From an uncultured Pseudomonadota bacterium (GTDB lineage Bacteria; Pseudomonadota; Gammaproteobacteria; Steroidobacterales; Steroidobacteraceae), in contig CAISEB010000024.1 in the NCBI GenBank assembly GCA_903884235.1, positions 94,308 to 158,307 on the forward strand: a stretch of DNA of 64,000 nucleotides. The letters are read 5' to 3'. A program made the translations under genes and the position numbers. How positions within the stretch are numbered: the stretch's first letter is position 1; each line of letters begins with the position of its first letter. The notes under the pieces were generated by a model. It worked only from the letters and a program-made list of their open reading frames with translations, did no database searches and was not told the origin of the DNA. This document shows positions 47,458 to 56,759 of the stretch, one piece after another.

Positions 47458-48789
47458 CTAGCGGTGGACCGACTTCACGCACCCGTCGGTGAACAGCACG
47501 AAGCGACCGCCGTGGTACCACCAGAGCTCCGAGGTCGTCGCGTCGTGCAGGGCGAGGTTGACGCTGAGCGGTGCGCCCCAGGCGGATCGGCGGACATCCT
47601 CCCGCGTCATGCCGGCTTCCGCCTCGGGCGCGCCGTCGTGGCCGCCGGCCGCGTCGCGGGAATGCGCTTCGGAGTCGCCACGATTCCCGCGATGCGCGCC
47701 CGGTCCGCCATGATCACGGCGACAGTGGCCCGGGGCCGGCGTCAGCAGGTAGGCACCGGACATCCTCCCGGTCCGCGAGTCCTCCGCATCGACGACGATC
47801 CAACCGTGATCGTTGATGGCGCTCGCCACTGCCAGGGTCAGGTAGGTCGCGTCGGCGGCACTGAGCGCCGTGTTCAGGTCGAGCACCTTGCCGTCGCTCC
47901 ACAACGCCGCGTGCCGGACGCGTCCCGGTGTCTCGGCATAGCCCACCACCTGCGCAGCGCCATTGACGCCGAGGGCGACGCTGTGCAGGCCACCGAGGGT
48001 GCCGAGGTCCGTCGCCACCCGCGGCGCACCGTTGCCGCTCCAGAGGATCGCGTGGATGCCGTTGTCGGGGCTGCTCAGCGCACGCGCCCAACCTGCGATC
48101 TGGCCGGACCGGTTGATCGCCACGGCGTCGCTGATGCTGTCGCTGCCGGTGTTCGGCAGCAGCGTCGCGACGGTGCCGTTCCAGAGATAGGCGTAGGACT
48201 CGGCCGCGGTCTGCTGGCCGACGACCTGCCCGGACTCGTTGATGCCGAGTGCATGGCTGAACGAGGTGTGCGGCATGGCGAGGTTGGTCACCGTGCTGCC
48301 GTCCCATCTTCCCGCAACCGGATAGGTGTCGCCGGAGGACAGGGTGCCGACGATCACCCCGTCGTCATTGATGGCGTGCGCCGTGCTCCAGCGCCCCGCC
48401 AGCTGGCCGATGTCGATCGCCGACGCCCCGTACCAGCGCGTGGCGTGCAGCGTGGAATCGGGCCCGAACTCCGACTCCCCGACGACCTGACCCCGGAGGT
48501 TGATGTCCTCTGCCCCGCTGTTGGCGCCACCGGGCAACGTACCCAGATCGGTCATGCTGCCATTGACGTAGAGAAACGCATGGTAGAGGCCGCCGGCCGT
48601 GGTTGCGCTGCCCACGACCTGCCCGACGTTGTTGACCGCCGCGGCGTGGCTGGCGGTCCCGCCCAGCGAGCCGAGCGGGGTTGCCGTGTAGTCCTCCGCG
48701 CGTGCGCAGTGGCTGCTGGCGAGGGCGCCGAGGCCCAGCGCCGTCGGCACCACGAACATCGACACCGAATGACGAGTGGCCGGCTTCAT
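47458..48789 (-). CDS. secreted HAF-repeat protein
   Basis: 443 residues. The signal peptide ends near CARA31. About seven repeats of the HAF type follow, each with a GxxxxAxxINxxGxVVG core: SHAAAVNNVGQVVGSATTAG, GAEDINLRGQVVGESEFG, STAHAINDDGVIVGTLSSG, SHALGINESGQVVGQQTAA, DAVAINRSGQIAGWAR and LHSVALGVNGAAQVVGYAET. This predicts a propeller-like extracellular fold. The C-terminal 90 residues (after PAPGHCRRDHGGPGAHRGN) are histidine- and glycine-rich and then turn into an ordinary domain ending CVKSVHR. Role unknown. Confidence 0.85.
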   Translation of the reverse strand: MKPATRHSVSMFVVPTALGLGALASSHCARAEDYTATPLGSLGGTASHAAAVNNVGQVVGSATTAGGLYHAFLYVNGSMTDLGTLPGGANSGAEDINLRGQVVGESEFGPDSTLHATRWYGASAIDIGQLAGRWSTAHAINDDGVIVGTLSSGDTYPVAGRWDGSTVTNLAMPHTSFSHALGINESGQVVGQQTAAESYAYLWNGTVATLLPNTGSDSISDAVAINRSGQIAGWARALSSPDNGIHAILWSGNGAPRVATDLGTLGGLHSVALGVNGAAQVVGYAETPGRVRHAALWSDGKVLDLNTALSAADATYLTLAVASAINDHGWIVVDAEDSRTGRMSGAYLLTPAPGHCRRDHGGPGAHRGNRGDSEAHSRDAAGGHDGAPEAEAGMTREDVRRSAWGAPLSVNLALHDATTSELWWYHGGRFVLFTDGCVKSVHR

Positions 48790-48864
48790 TGCAGCATCCG
48801 CGCAGGGAGGGGCTGCAGGATGCGCGCGGCCGCCGGGCCGCTCCGTGCGCCAGCAAACGGGTGC

Positions 48865-49041
48865 CTAGTGCGGCGTACCGGCGCCGGTCGGGGTGCCGGC
48901 CTGAAGCGATCTCAGTTCCGCGACTTCCTCGTCCGTCGCCTTGCGGCCCTTGATCTGCTCGAACAGCTCCAGGATGTTCTCCGGCTTCTCGGCGTCCGCG
49001 CCGCTCATGAGCTGGAAGCTGACCTTGGATTTGGTACTCAT
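48865..49041 (-). CDS. small acidic protein (58 aa, unknown)
   Basis: Sequence begins MSTKSKVSFQLMSGADAEKP, continues ENILELFEQIKGRKATDEEV and ends RSLQAGTPTGAGTPH. A good GGAGG ribosome binding site lies 7 bases before the ATG. The helical acidic N-terminal part with a Gly/Thr-rich tail resembles a peptide precursor in outline, but no modifying enzyme is nearby. It lies between a HAF protein and the remnant of a prolyl oligopeptidase. Confidence 0.55.
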   Translation of the reverse strand: MSTKSKVSFQLMSGADAEKPENILELFEQIKGRKATDEEVAELRSLQAGTPTGAGTPH

Positions 49042-49191
49042 GTGTCCTCCGCGCCGTTGCGACCGCGCGGATGGTCGGCGCAATGTCGGGCGAACACCAG
49101 CCGGGGATCCCCGCGCCGGGCACCGGACACCCACGCGCATCCTGCAGCGCCGGCGACTGCGCCCACGGTTCCGCGCCGCTCGGGGCACGAC

Positions 49192-49500
49192 TCCGGTCTG
49201 CCAGCGGATGAACGCAGAGGTGTACGCAGCCTCGGCATCCTGCCAGGCGCGCATCGAGCGCATGCCGTGGCCGGTATCGAAGTCCCCCCGCAGCAGGAAC
49301 GGATTGCCACTGGCGCACGCCGCCTGCAGGCGTGCCGTCCTCTTCGCCGGATGGAAAGGCGCGACCCTGGGATCAGTCGCGCCGGTGGTGACCAGCACGG
49401 CCGGGTACCGGCTGCGATCGATGACCGCCTGGTCGCTGTCGATGCCACGCAGCGTGCGGACTCCGGCCGGATCGCCGGGGACTGCGACCCTCCATTCGTG
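49192..49500 (-). pseudogene. prolyl oligopeptidase C-terminal remnant
   Basis: Only the last 100 residues of an S9 peptidase remain: GVRTLRGIDSDQAVIDRSRY, PAVLVTTGATDPRVAPFHPA, KRTARLQAACASGNPFLLRG and DFDTGHGM, which contains the catalytic Asp and His regions. The start, the catalytic serine and all upstream sequence are missing, and no stop follows at the normal place. It is a gene fragment, not a functional enzyme. Confidence 0.7.
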
Positions 49501-49540
49501 ATCGACAGCCCCGGCCGGGCAGCCGTGTGCGCGCCTGCGA

Positions 49541-50383
49541 TCAGGCGACCGTGTTGACTACGTTTCCGACGGCGCTCGGCGCAGTCCCGGCGGACGCGAG
49601 ATTCTGCTCCAGCGCCGTCAGGAAGGTCGTCAGGTCCGGAGCGCTGTTCGAGGCGCCTGCGCTCGTCGACCCGAGCACGCTCACGAGATTGTCGTAGGCG
49701 GCCGAGAGCTTCGTCGGGGCGGTGCTTCCGGTGACACCCTGCGCCGCAGCAGAGGAAAGGCTCTGGATGAGGCTGTCGAGGCGCGTGACGAAGCCGGCGT
49801 ACGGCGTGCTCGGCGAGGGCGTCGACGGGGACGCCGTCGCGGACGTCGAGGTGGCCGTGGCCGTAGGCGTGGTCGAGGGGTCGGTGGCCGGCGTTGCGGC
49901 CGCGGGCGTTGCCGTGGTGCCAGTCGAAGCGGCAGTCACGGGACTTCCATCTCCGTCGTCATCGCCATCCGTACTGCCGCCGACGCCGGCACTACCACCG
50001 TGACCGTGATGCCCACCGTGGCCGAGCGCCTGATGGAGCGCATGCATGAACTTTGCGAGCGCCTGCTGAATCGATTGACTGCTTCCGCCGGTCGGGGACG
50101 CCGTGGTGGCGGCACTGCCGGACGCGCTCACCGCCGCCGCCGGGGCCGATCCTGCGGAGGGTGCGACGGTCGAGGTTGGCGTCAGCCCTAATTGCGACAA
50201 CGTCGCCACCAGGGCCGCGAGGAATGCGCCCGGCTGGCGACCGCCACTTGCCCGGGTCGCGCTCTTGCTTCCATCCTGGTCGCCGTCGGCATCGCCAACC
50301 GCTGTGGTGGTCCCCGGGGATTGCGCCGCAGCGGGAGGGCCGGGGCTGAAGATGTTCGTGAGACCGGAGGCATTGATGTTCAT
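49541..50383 (-). CDS. low-complexity Ser/Thr/Ala/Pro protein (280 aa, unknown)
   Basis: Starts MNINASGLTNIFSPGPPAAA. Apart from two ordinary helical segments (FLAALVATLSQLGLTPTS and QQALAKFMHALHQALG) it is rich in Ala, Ser, Thr and Pro with an acidic stretch DGDDDGDGS and a histidine/glycine cluster GHGGHHGHGG. The C-terminal part has FVTRLDSLIQSLSSAAAQGV and LTTFLTALEQNLASAG, which could be helices. No clear signal peptide. The family is not recognised. Confidence 0.65.
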   Translation of the reverse strand: MNINASGLTNIFSPGPPAAAQSPGTTTAVGDADGDQDGSKSATRASGGRQPGAFLAALVATLSQLGLTPTSTVAPSAGSAPAAAVSASGSAATTASPTGGSSQSIQQALAKFMHALHQALGHGGHHGHGGSAGVGGSTDGDDDGDGSPVTAASTGTTATPAAATPATDPSTTPTATATSTSATASPSTPSPSTPYAGFVTRLDSLIQSLSSAAAQGVTGSTAPTKLSAAYDNLVSVLGSTSAGASNSAPDLTTFLTALEQNLASAGTAPSAVGNVVNTVA

Positions 50384-51130
50384 GACTGTTCCTGTTGGGC
50401 CGTGGCACATGAGATCGCGAGTCGAGCGGCTGTCGTCGCAGACCGACTGCAACGGAGCCGTTCGAGACCGGCGATTCGATGCCGACCCGCCACACCGGGC
50501 GCAGTCGTCATGCCACCGCCTCTGATCCTGTGTCGGCATTTCGTTAAACGGCTGAAGTCGATCCGCGCACAGTTCGGAAGGAACGCGCTTCAGTGATCGC
50601 GAAGGACGTCGAGGTGGGCGGCAACGCATTGCCGCAGCGGCAAGATCTTGCCGCCCGCAGGCCGTGTGCCGGCCGTGGCTTCGCCACGCACGCCGTTGCC
50701 GGGCGCACGCAGGGTCGCTCCGGCGCCGCGCGTCCCTGGCGGCCCGACCAGGAGGCCGCAGGTTCCGGCGCCGGGATTCACCTCGTGCCGAGGCTAAAAC
50801 ATGCCGCCCCGTCGAGGTGCTGCCACTGTTGCTTGGACCGCGTCCCGACGCGGACTATCGCCTGGCAGGGCTCTGGCATCGCGCGACGCGCACGCACATC
50901 CCGCGCTCGGCGCCGAATCGTTGGCTGGCGGATTGGCAACCACGCCCGTCGGGTGCGATTGCCGACGGGCGGGACTTCACAACGGTGGCACCGGACCGAC
51001 GAGGGCGCCAGCGCGGTCACCAACGCGTCTTGCCCAGGCGAGGCAACGCCTGCATCGACGAGCCCCAGGTCGCGGCTTCGTCCGCCAGAGGGCGGAGCAG
51101 GCACCCGTCACCTACTCCGCCGCGCCAGCA
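50384..51130. other. intergenic region, no gene seen
   Basis: About 750 bases without a convincing gene. Plus-strand open frames at 50593-51279 have arginine-rich composition and no family features. No tRNA, repeat or hairpin was recognised. Confidence 0.45.
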
Positions 51131-51613
51131 CTACTGCTTGTCGTAGACGCCGGTCTCGTGGGTGGTGCCACCCTTGCCGGTCTTCAATGCCGAGGACAGG
51201 GTCAACACCTTGCCCTTGCCGGACACCGTGCGCACCGAATGGCCGACGACCTTGCCATCCTTCTTTAGCTCCGCCTTGACGGTGGTGCCATTCACTTTCT
51301 TCAGCGTGACCGCGTCGAACGCCGAGGAGCCCGTCCAGGCAACGTCCTTGCCGTCGTAGGTCAGCGTCGCTGACTGGTTGACAGCCGATCCATCGGCGGC
51401 GACGCCGGTGACCGTCATCGCCGTACCGCCAGTCGTCGCCGTGTAAATGCGGGTCATGGATTTCGGCGCACTGCCGGCCGCGAACTTCGACTTGTCCAGG
51501 TTCAGCTTCCAGGTGCCGATGATTGCGTCCGGCGCATCGGCCGCAGAGGCGACCGCCGTCACGCCGAACGCCAGCATCGCGCCGATCGCCAGCGATTGAA
51601 TGAACTTGTTCAT
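51131..51613 (-). CDS. secreted beta-rich protein of unknown function (160 aa)
   Basis: Signal peptide MNKFIQSLAIGAMLAFGVTA (cleavage near ASA). The mature part has IIGTWKLNLDKSKFAAGSAP, a frequent motif in small secreted lipocalin-like proteins, and alternating strands such as TLTYDGKDVAWTGSSAFDAV and VGHSVRTVSGKGKVLTLSS. A strong GAGGGGG ribosome binding site precedes the ATG. Function unknown. Confidence 0.8.
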   Translation of the reverse strand: MNKFIQSLAIGAMLAFGVTAVASAADAPDAIIGTWKLNLDKSKFAAGSAPKSMTRIYTATTGGTAMTVTGVAADGSAVNQSATLTYDGKDVAWTGSSAFDAVTLKKVNGTTVKAELKKDGKVVGHSVRTVSGKGKVLTLSSALKTGKGGTTHETGVYDKQ

Positions 51614-52144
51614 CGATTCCCCCTCGAGTGGTTTGTTCTCGGTGCAGATCCGATCGCTCCTCGCGCCGAAGGTGCTCCTGCGCGGGATCCCGTGCCGAGT
51701 ATGCTCCGGTGACCCGATCAGCGGTCGAGCCCGCATCGCGTGCCGCCTCCCTCCGCACACGCCGCAACGGCCGACGAGCGGATTGCACGAAGGCGCACCA
51801 TTCCGCAGAGAATCCGTGCGCCAGAGAACAGACGGCGACGCTTTCCTCGAGGGGCCTGCGCCCGACCTGCCTCCGTGGACGTCACAATGCGGTGGCTGGG
51901 CCACCTCGTTCCGAGGTCGACGCGGAGTCTTGAGCCTGCGCCAGTGCTTGCTCGCCTCCGACCGCTGCTTCCTGGGCGGCATGCGGAGGGTCGCGTCCGA
52001 CGGCGCCGGATCCTGGGCCACCGTTCATCCAACCGCCGATCCGTCGCGGCACCGACCCACCCGCAAGCCGTTACGCAACCGGGCGCCCGCGACCGCCGGC
52101 CGCCGTCGAGCCCCGCGGCGCTCGAAACGGGTCCGTGCAGGTCG
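51614..52144. other. intergenic region, no gene seen
   Basis: Frames on both strands are arginine- and proline-rich and not convincing. No RNA gene or repeat was recognised. Confidence 0.45.
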
Positions 52145-52516
52145 TCACTGCCCAGCGGGGAGTTGCGCGCGCGGGTCGACGGTGCCGTACTTTTGCAGCA
52201 TGCGGGCAACGAGTTCGTCCTCGTCGCGGACGCCATCGAGCACCGTCCGGACTTCGAAATCGAACAGGTCGATGCGGGCCGCGAGCGAGTCGCCCCACTT
52301 GATGGCCGTGGCGACGAGGCCGAGGTAGGTGCTCAAGTCGACCGGCGACAGTGCGGCGAGGTCCGGCGCGACCGTGGACCCGCCGAGGGCGAGTGATCCG
52401 TGTGAATCCGCGAAATTCTCGTGGAAGCTCTCGAGCGCCGCAAGGCTTTCAAACCAGTGATCCCGCAACATCGCCTGCAGGTCGCGAGCGAAGGAAATCC
52501 GGTTGCGGCGTTGCAA
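52145..52516 (-). CDS. hypothetical protein (123 aa)
   Basis: Helical protein: NRISFARDLQAMLRDHWFES, LAALESFHENFADSHGSLAL, ALSPVDLSTYLGLVATAIKW, RIDLFDFEVRTVLDGVRDED. The composition is normal for a real protein. The start is uncertain; TTG at 52516 is the longest and no ATG fits. Family not recognised. Confidence 0.5.
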   Translation of the reverse strand: MQRRNRISFARDLQAMLRDHWFESLAALESFHENFADSHGSLALGGSTVAPDLAALSPVDLSTYLGLVATAIKWGDSLAARIDLFDFEVRTVLDGVRDEDELVARMLQKYGTVDPRAQLPAGQ

Positions 52517-52578
52517 TCAGCCCGTTCCAAGGGCTCAGGTGTGAGCGTGCGACGGGAGGCGGCACCGCGGGCGGGCGT

Positions 52579-53205
52579 CTAGTTCTTCGAAGGCTCCGCA
52601 GCGCTCTGATCCCGATTGCCGGTCTGTCGCCTGCGGTCGTCCGCGACGATTTGTCGAACCTGCTCCAAGATGGCAGGCATAGCCGACTTCATGGCCCCCA
52701 TGACCTGACGAATCTCATAGTCGGCAACGCGCTGATTCGCTCTCAATCCGGACGAGTAGGCACGCCTGCCACGATCCGTCGAGTAGAAGGAAATCGCCGC
52801 CTCCAGATCCGCGTCGCTCATCGACTCCGCAAGGGCACTCGCAAAGATATTGGCCTCGGTCGCCGGGTCGACGGACGACAGCATTCGGCCGACCAATTCG
52901 TTCAAGAGCGCTTGCATTTGCCGCTGCGCCTCGCCAGACATTCCAAATTTCGAGTATTCCGCAAGGACGGGCGCAAACTGCTCGGAAAGCTGCCCTTGAA
53001 TCCGCGAGGTATTTGAACGGATGAGGGGCTCGTAGCCCAATGCCTTTGCGTAACGTGCAACAAGGGCAGCGCGTCGCGCCTCGGCGTCGGTACTCACTGG
53101 ACCGTCAGAGGGTTCTTCCGCGTAGGACGGCATGATTGGCGCGCACGCGATCGACAGCGCGAGCGCAAATCCAAGGTTAGCTAACCGCACTTCGCCTCCC
53201 TGCAT
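52579..53205 (-). CDS. secreted DUF2059-like protein
   Basis: 208 residues from the ATG at 53205 (GTG at 53190 possible). A signal peptide (LANLGFALALSIACAPIMPS) is followed by helices with EFIxxF-like features: ANIFASALAESMSDADLEAA, ISFYSTDRGRRAYSSGLRAN and VMGAMKSAMPAILEQVRQI, the pattern of DUF2059 proteins. Lower GC and more Ser/Asn than the left half of the window. Function unknown. Confidence 0.7.
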   Translation of the reverse strand: MQGGEVRLANLGFALALSIACAPIMPSYAEEPSDGPVSTDAEARRAALVARYAKALGYEPLIRSNTSRIQGQLSEQFAPVLAEYSKFGMSGEAQRQMQALLNELVGRMLSSVDPATEANIFASALAESMSDADLEAAISFYSTDRGRRAYSSGLRANQRVADYEIRQVMGAMKSAMPAILEQVRQIVADDRRRQTGNRDQSAAEPSKN

Positions 53206-53609
53206 GACACGCTCAGCCGCGAGCCGCGGCCAATTAGGTCCGTCACTCGATGGTCCCACTGAAGGTGAACGGTATCAAATCACCGCGGTAACGATCTCCA
53301 TTGCTCAGAGACGATCCCCGCGCGTGGGCAAGCGGAAGGACGCACCAGGGCGAGGCATGCGACGGCACGAGTCACGTTCCGAATTCCTTCTCGACCCAAC
53401 GCCTGCGCGGCTTCCGTAGCGCTTCCGTACGATCAGAAATCGCACTTTCAATGAAGATTAAATCATTGATTCTATTCGCGCCCCAACTTGGCGCCGAAAT
53501 TACCCGGGGGGGGGGCGTACGAGTTCCCCTGACCTGACTCCCACCCCCCTCAGAGCCTCATCGCCCAAGACAGTCCGGTAGCCGACGCATTGGCCATCAC
53601 GAGGTTGCC
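53206..53609. other. intergenic region with an AT-rich tract and G9 run
   Basis: No gene is apparent. An AT-rich tract occurs around 53430-53480, followed by nine Gs at 53507-53515. A G9 run is also found upstream of the LysR gene at 16813. Confidence 0.4.
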
Positions 53610-53769
53610 ATGCGCACACCCACGGCGCGACCTGGCTGGCCTTCGAGGCAAGGGCCAAAACGTACCCGCATGACGACGGCGTCAGAATTACCTCGGGCCT
53701 GGCGCAGTGGCGCGTCGGGGAGCGGCAGCGGGCCAAGCTGCCGACCCCGCGATCATCGGAAAGGTCGTG
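53610..53769 (+). pseudogene. decayed copy of the 58-aa gene at 47025
   Basis: The bases after 53633 read W-L-A-F-E-A-R-A-K-T-Y-P-H-D-D-G-V-R-I-T in one frame, close to the intact copy WLAFEALAKAYPHDEGVRLT. A frameshift separates this from the ATG-like start at 53610, and another near 53744 shifts the end to IIGKVVN. The copy is therefore non-functional. Confidence 0.7.
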
Positions 53770-54316
53770 AACGCGCCGCCGGAACGAGCGGAATCCCCGC
53801 CCGCGCGTCCTGCAAAGCGCTGACGGCCGGCTCGCTCGCGCGAGCGGCTCGCGAGCACGTGCCGATCGCAAGGATCGCCGCGGCCACGCAGCGCATGATC
53901 GGTGATGCGGTGCGCGCCCGCGCGCGGCTCCTTCGCGCCATGAATCCATCCCAGGCCCGGTCGATTGCTCCTTCGGCGCACACCCTCACCGCTTCGCATC
54001 GCAACCGCCCGGACCTGGATGACGGACCGCCAAGCCTCGCGTGAGCTTTGGCCGTGGGGCGCGGCTGGCGAGGTGCCGGGTGAACCAGGCACACCGTCGA
54101 GTCCGTCGACCGATGCCCGGCTGCTATGCTGGGAAACGGACGTGGGCCTGCCCACGCGCCGGGGCACGAGCGGGTCAGTTCATCGCAGCCCTGACGACAG
54201 CGCCGCGAAGCTACCTGCGACTGAGCGCCGCGGCCGATGTTGTGCGACAACGAACCGACCCGCACCTGATCGATCGCGCAATATCGCACTCAACGGGCAG
54301 CATCTGGGGAACGGCC
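53770..54316. other. intergenic region, no intact gene seen
   Basis: No convincing coding frame or RNA gene. Open frames here are arginine-rich shadows. Confidence 0.4.
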
Positions 54317-54455
54317 ATCACTCTGCAAACCGTTCTGCTGATCGCCGCACTGCTGATGCTGGCAGGCGCGATCCCGGCCTGGCCGCGCAACTGGAATCCC
54401 GGGACTCCGCTGTGGGGGAAGGACCGGACTGGTCCTGATCATCACAATGGCATTG
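54317..54455 (+). pseudogene. DUF3309 small membrane protein, frameshifted remnant
   Basis: Frame from 54317 reads ITLQTVLLIAALLMLAGAIP, then AWPRNWN, close to the DUF3309 pattern of a hydrophobic helix plus LGALPTWP. Downstream, the second hydrophobic segment (GLVLIITMAL) is in a different frame, and the expected initial Met is Ile (ATC). The gene is therefore broken. Confidence 0.55.
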
Positions 54456-54653
54456 CGGCGATCCTCGCGACGAGGGCGACGCACGGCGCTGCACCGGCCG
54501 CGCGCACTGCGCCACCGACGCGGGCGAAGTGGAGCGCGCGTGGAGACTGGTTGTGCGACAGACACGCGCGCAGTGGTCGCGTCACGCGATTCGCAATCGA
54601 CATCTCGCTGCCCGCGAGGACTGACGACCGACGCGGCTCCGAGGTGACCCCGC

Positions 54654-56243
54654 ATGCGTAACCGTGTGAAGCTTGCCGGCGCATTGCCGGTCGCGCTACT
54701 GCTGGCCGGGTGCAGCGGCGGCCATAATACCGTCGCCCCACCCAGCCCGACGCCGACGCGCGGCGTTCTACTGCAATCCCCGCCTGAACTGCTGGCAAGC
54801 GTCTCCGCCGCAGGCCTGCTGGCAAAGCTGGCCTCCAACATTGCCCCGTCGAGGGTCCCGCTCGATGTGAGCGTCGCCGGCACCGAATACCTGCTCGCGC
54901 AGAGCGGCACGCTGGTGTGCGATGTCGCCAGCTACCACATCCGCTACACGACGGTCGGCGGCGCCGGCGAGAGCACGACCGCGTCCGGCGCGCTCATGGT
55001 GCCATCGGGCATCGATTCAAGATGCCGCGGCGGCCGTCCGATCGTGCTGTATGCGCATGGCACGACGACCGCGCGCTCGTTCAACATCGCCGACCTGAGC
55101 GGCCAGCAAAACGCGGAAACATTGTTCCTGGCGGCGATCTTCGTCTCCCAGGGCTACATCGTGGTCGCCCCGAACTATGCCGGCTACGACACCTCGACGC
55201 TGCCGTACCATCCCTACCTGGTCGCGGACCAGCAGTCCAAGGACATGATCGACGCGCTGACTGCAGCGCGAAGCGCGCTTCCGGTCGCGGGTGCTCCGCT
55301 CACGACCGATGGCGGCCGGCTGTTCATCACCGGCTATTCACAAGGTGGCTACGTCGCGATGGCGACGCAGCGCGCGATGGAGGCGGCGGGCATGCCGGTC
55401 ACGGCGGCGGCGCCGATGTCCGGTCCGTACGCCATGGCGGCATTCGTCGACAGCGTGTTCTACGGGGAAATCGATGGAGGAGCGCCGGTCGTGGCGACGT
55501 TCCTCCTCACCGCGTACCAGCATTCCTACGGCAATATCTATTCCAGCACGACCGACGCATTCGAAACGCAGTACGCGACCGGCATCGACTCCCTGCTGCC
55601 CTCGTCCTTGTCGAGGCACGACCTGTATGCGCAGGGCAAGCTGCCGCAATATGCGTTGTTCAGCGTGACGCCCGCCGAAGCTGGCTTTGTCGACAGCGTC
55701 ACGACGCCCTCGACGCTGGCCGCGCTGGCTCCGGTCTTTGCACTCGGAATCGGAGCGAACAATCTCGTCAGGGACGCGTACCGCTCAGGGTACCTGAGCG
55801 ATGCGCTGGCCAATCCCGACGGTGGCTGGCCTCTCGCGACGACGGGCGTCGCAGCGGCGAGTCCCGCCCAGGCTCTGCGCCGGGCACTCAAGCAGAATGA
55901 CCTGCGCGACTGGACGCCGATCGCGCCCGTGCTGCTCTGCGGAGGCGATCGCGACCCGGTCGTGTTCTGGCTGAATACCCAGCTCATGCAGGGCTACTGG
56001 GGCGTCCACGCACCGGCATCCGCGTCGATCGGCGTGCTCGATCTTGAGTCCGCAGCCACCGCCAACGACCCGTATTCGGGTCCAAAGCACGATTTCAGCG
56101 TCGCGAAGCAGGTGATTGCCGCGGATGCCATCCTGCACGGCGCCACCGACGGTGGAGCGCTCGCAGTGGTCACCGGCTACCATGCGACGCTGGTGGCGCC
56201 GTTCTGCTTCCTCGCGGTCAAGTCGTTCTTCGACGGTCGATAG
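54654..56243 (+). CDS. secreted alpha/beta-hydrolase lipoprotein (lipase/esterase-like)
   Basis: 529 residues. The lipobox [10 protein letters not shown] (Cys20) makes it a lipoprotein. The catalytic triad is visible: Ser229 in [13 protein letters not shown], Asp432 or Asp434 in [13 protein letters not shown] and His510 in [12 protein letters not shown]. The oxyanion region is near [13 protein letters not shown]. The layout (long N-terminal segment, cap region after the nucleophile) resembles secretory lipases. Substrate unknown. Confidence 0.85.
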   Translation: MRNRVKLAGALPVALLLAGCSGGHNTVAPPSPTPTRGVLLQSPPELLASVSAAGLLAKLASNIAPSRVPLDVSVAGTEYLLAQSGTLVCDVASYHIRYTTVGGAGESTTASGALMVPSGIDSRCRGGRPIVLYAHGTTTARSFNIADLSGQQNAETLFLAAIFVSQGYIVVAPNYAGYDTSTLPYHPYLVADQQSKDMIDALTAARSALPVAGAPLTTDGGRLFITGYSQGGYVAMATQRAMEAAGMPVTAAAPMSGPYAMAAFVDSVFYGEIDGGAPVVATFLLTAYQHSYGNIYSSTTDAFETQYATGIDSLLPSSLSRHDLYAQGKLPQYALFSVTPAEAGFVDSVTTPSTLAALAPVFALGIGANNLVRDAYRSGYLSDALANPDGGWPLATTGVAAASPAQALRRALKQNDLRDWTPIAPVLLCGGDRDPVVFWLNTQLMQGYWGVHAPASASIGVLDLESAATANDPYSGPKHDFSVAKQVIAADAILHGATDGGALAVVTGYHATLVAPFCFLAVKSFFDGR

Positions 56244-56327
56244 GGCCCCAGGCCACGGATCCGGCCAACGCGCCGCCCATGGGTACCCCCGCTCGCTTCG
56301 CCTTCGTGCTGCGGGCCGGTCGGCGAC

Positions 56328-56759
56328 GCGTGGACTTTCCGACTGCCGAGTGGCTTTCCGCACGGCGGCAGTGCGGCGGGCCTGACCGGCGTCGCGCTGG
56401 TGACCGCCGTCCTCGCCAGTGCCCTGATCGGCGCCCTGACCAGCCTCGGCATCGGCAACTACGCTCCGACCATGGCAGTGCTGTACCTGCTCGGCATGAG
56501 TCCGCTGATAGTCTTTCCGATCATGGCCGCCTGTGCCGCCCTCATCCTGCCGACGGCAGCACTGCGCTTCCACCGAAGCGACCGCCATTCCAGACCCGTT
56601 GCGCGCGCGCTCGCGCTCGGCGGACTGCCAGGCGTGCTGGTGGCGTTCTACCTCGTGCGTTCGCTCGAGGTCGGCCTGCTGCGCTGGCTCGTCGTCGGCG
56701 TCCTCTGCTATACCAGCATCCAGATGTACCGTTCTTCGCTGCAAGGAAGATCCCCGTGA
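56328..56759 (+). pseudogene. TauE/SafE-family permease, C-terminal half only
   Basis: The frame lacks any N-terminal half. Recognisable from [20 protein letters not shown] through [60 protein letters not shown] and [19 protein letters not shown], the last four membrane segments of TauE/SafE. The matching N-terminal half lies 2.8 kb away at 59566. A GTG at 56400 could start the visible part, but half a permease is unlikely to work. The stop overlaps the start of the downstream epimerase (GTGA). Confidence 0.75.
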
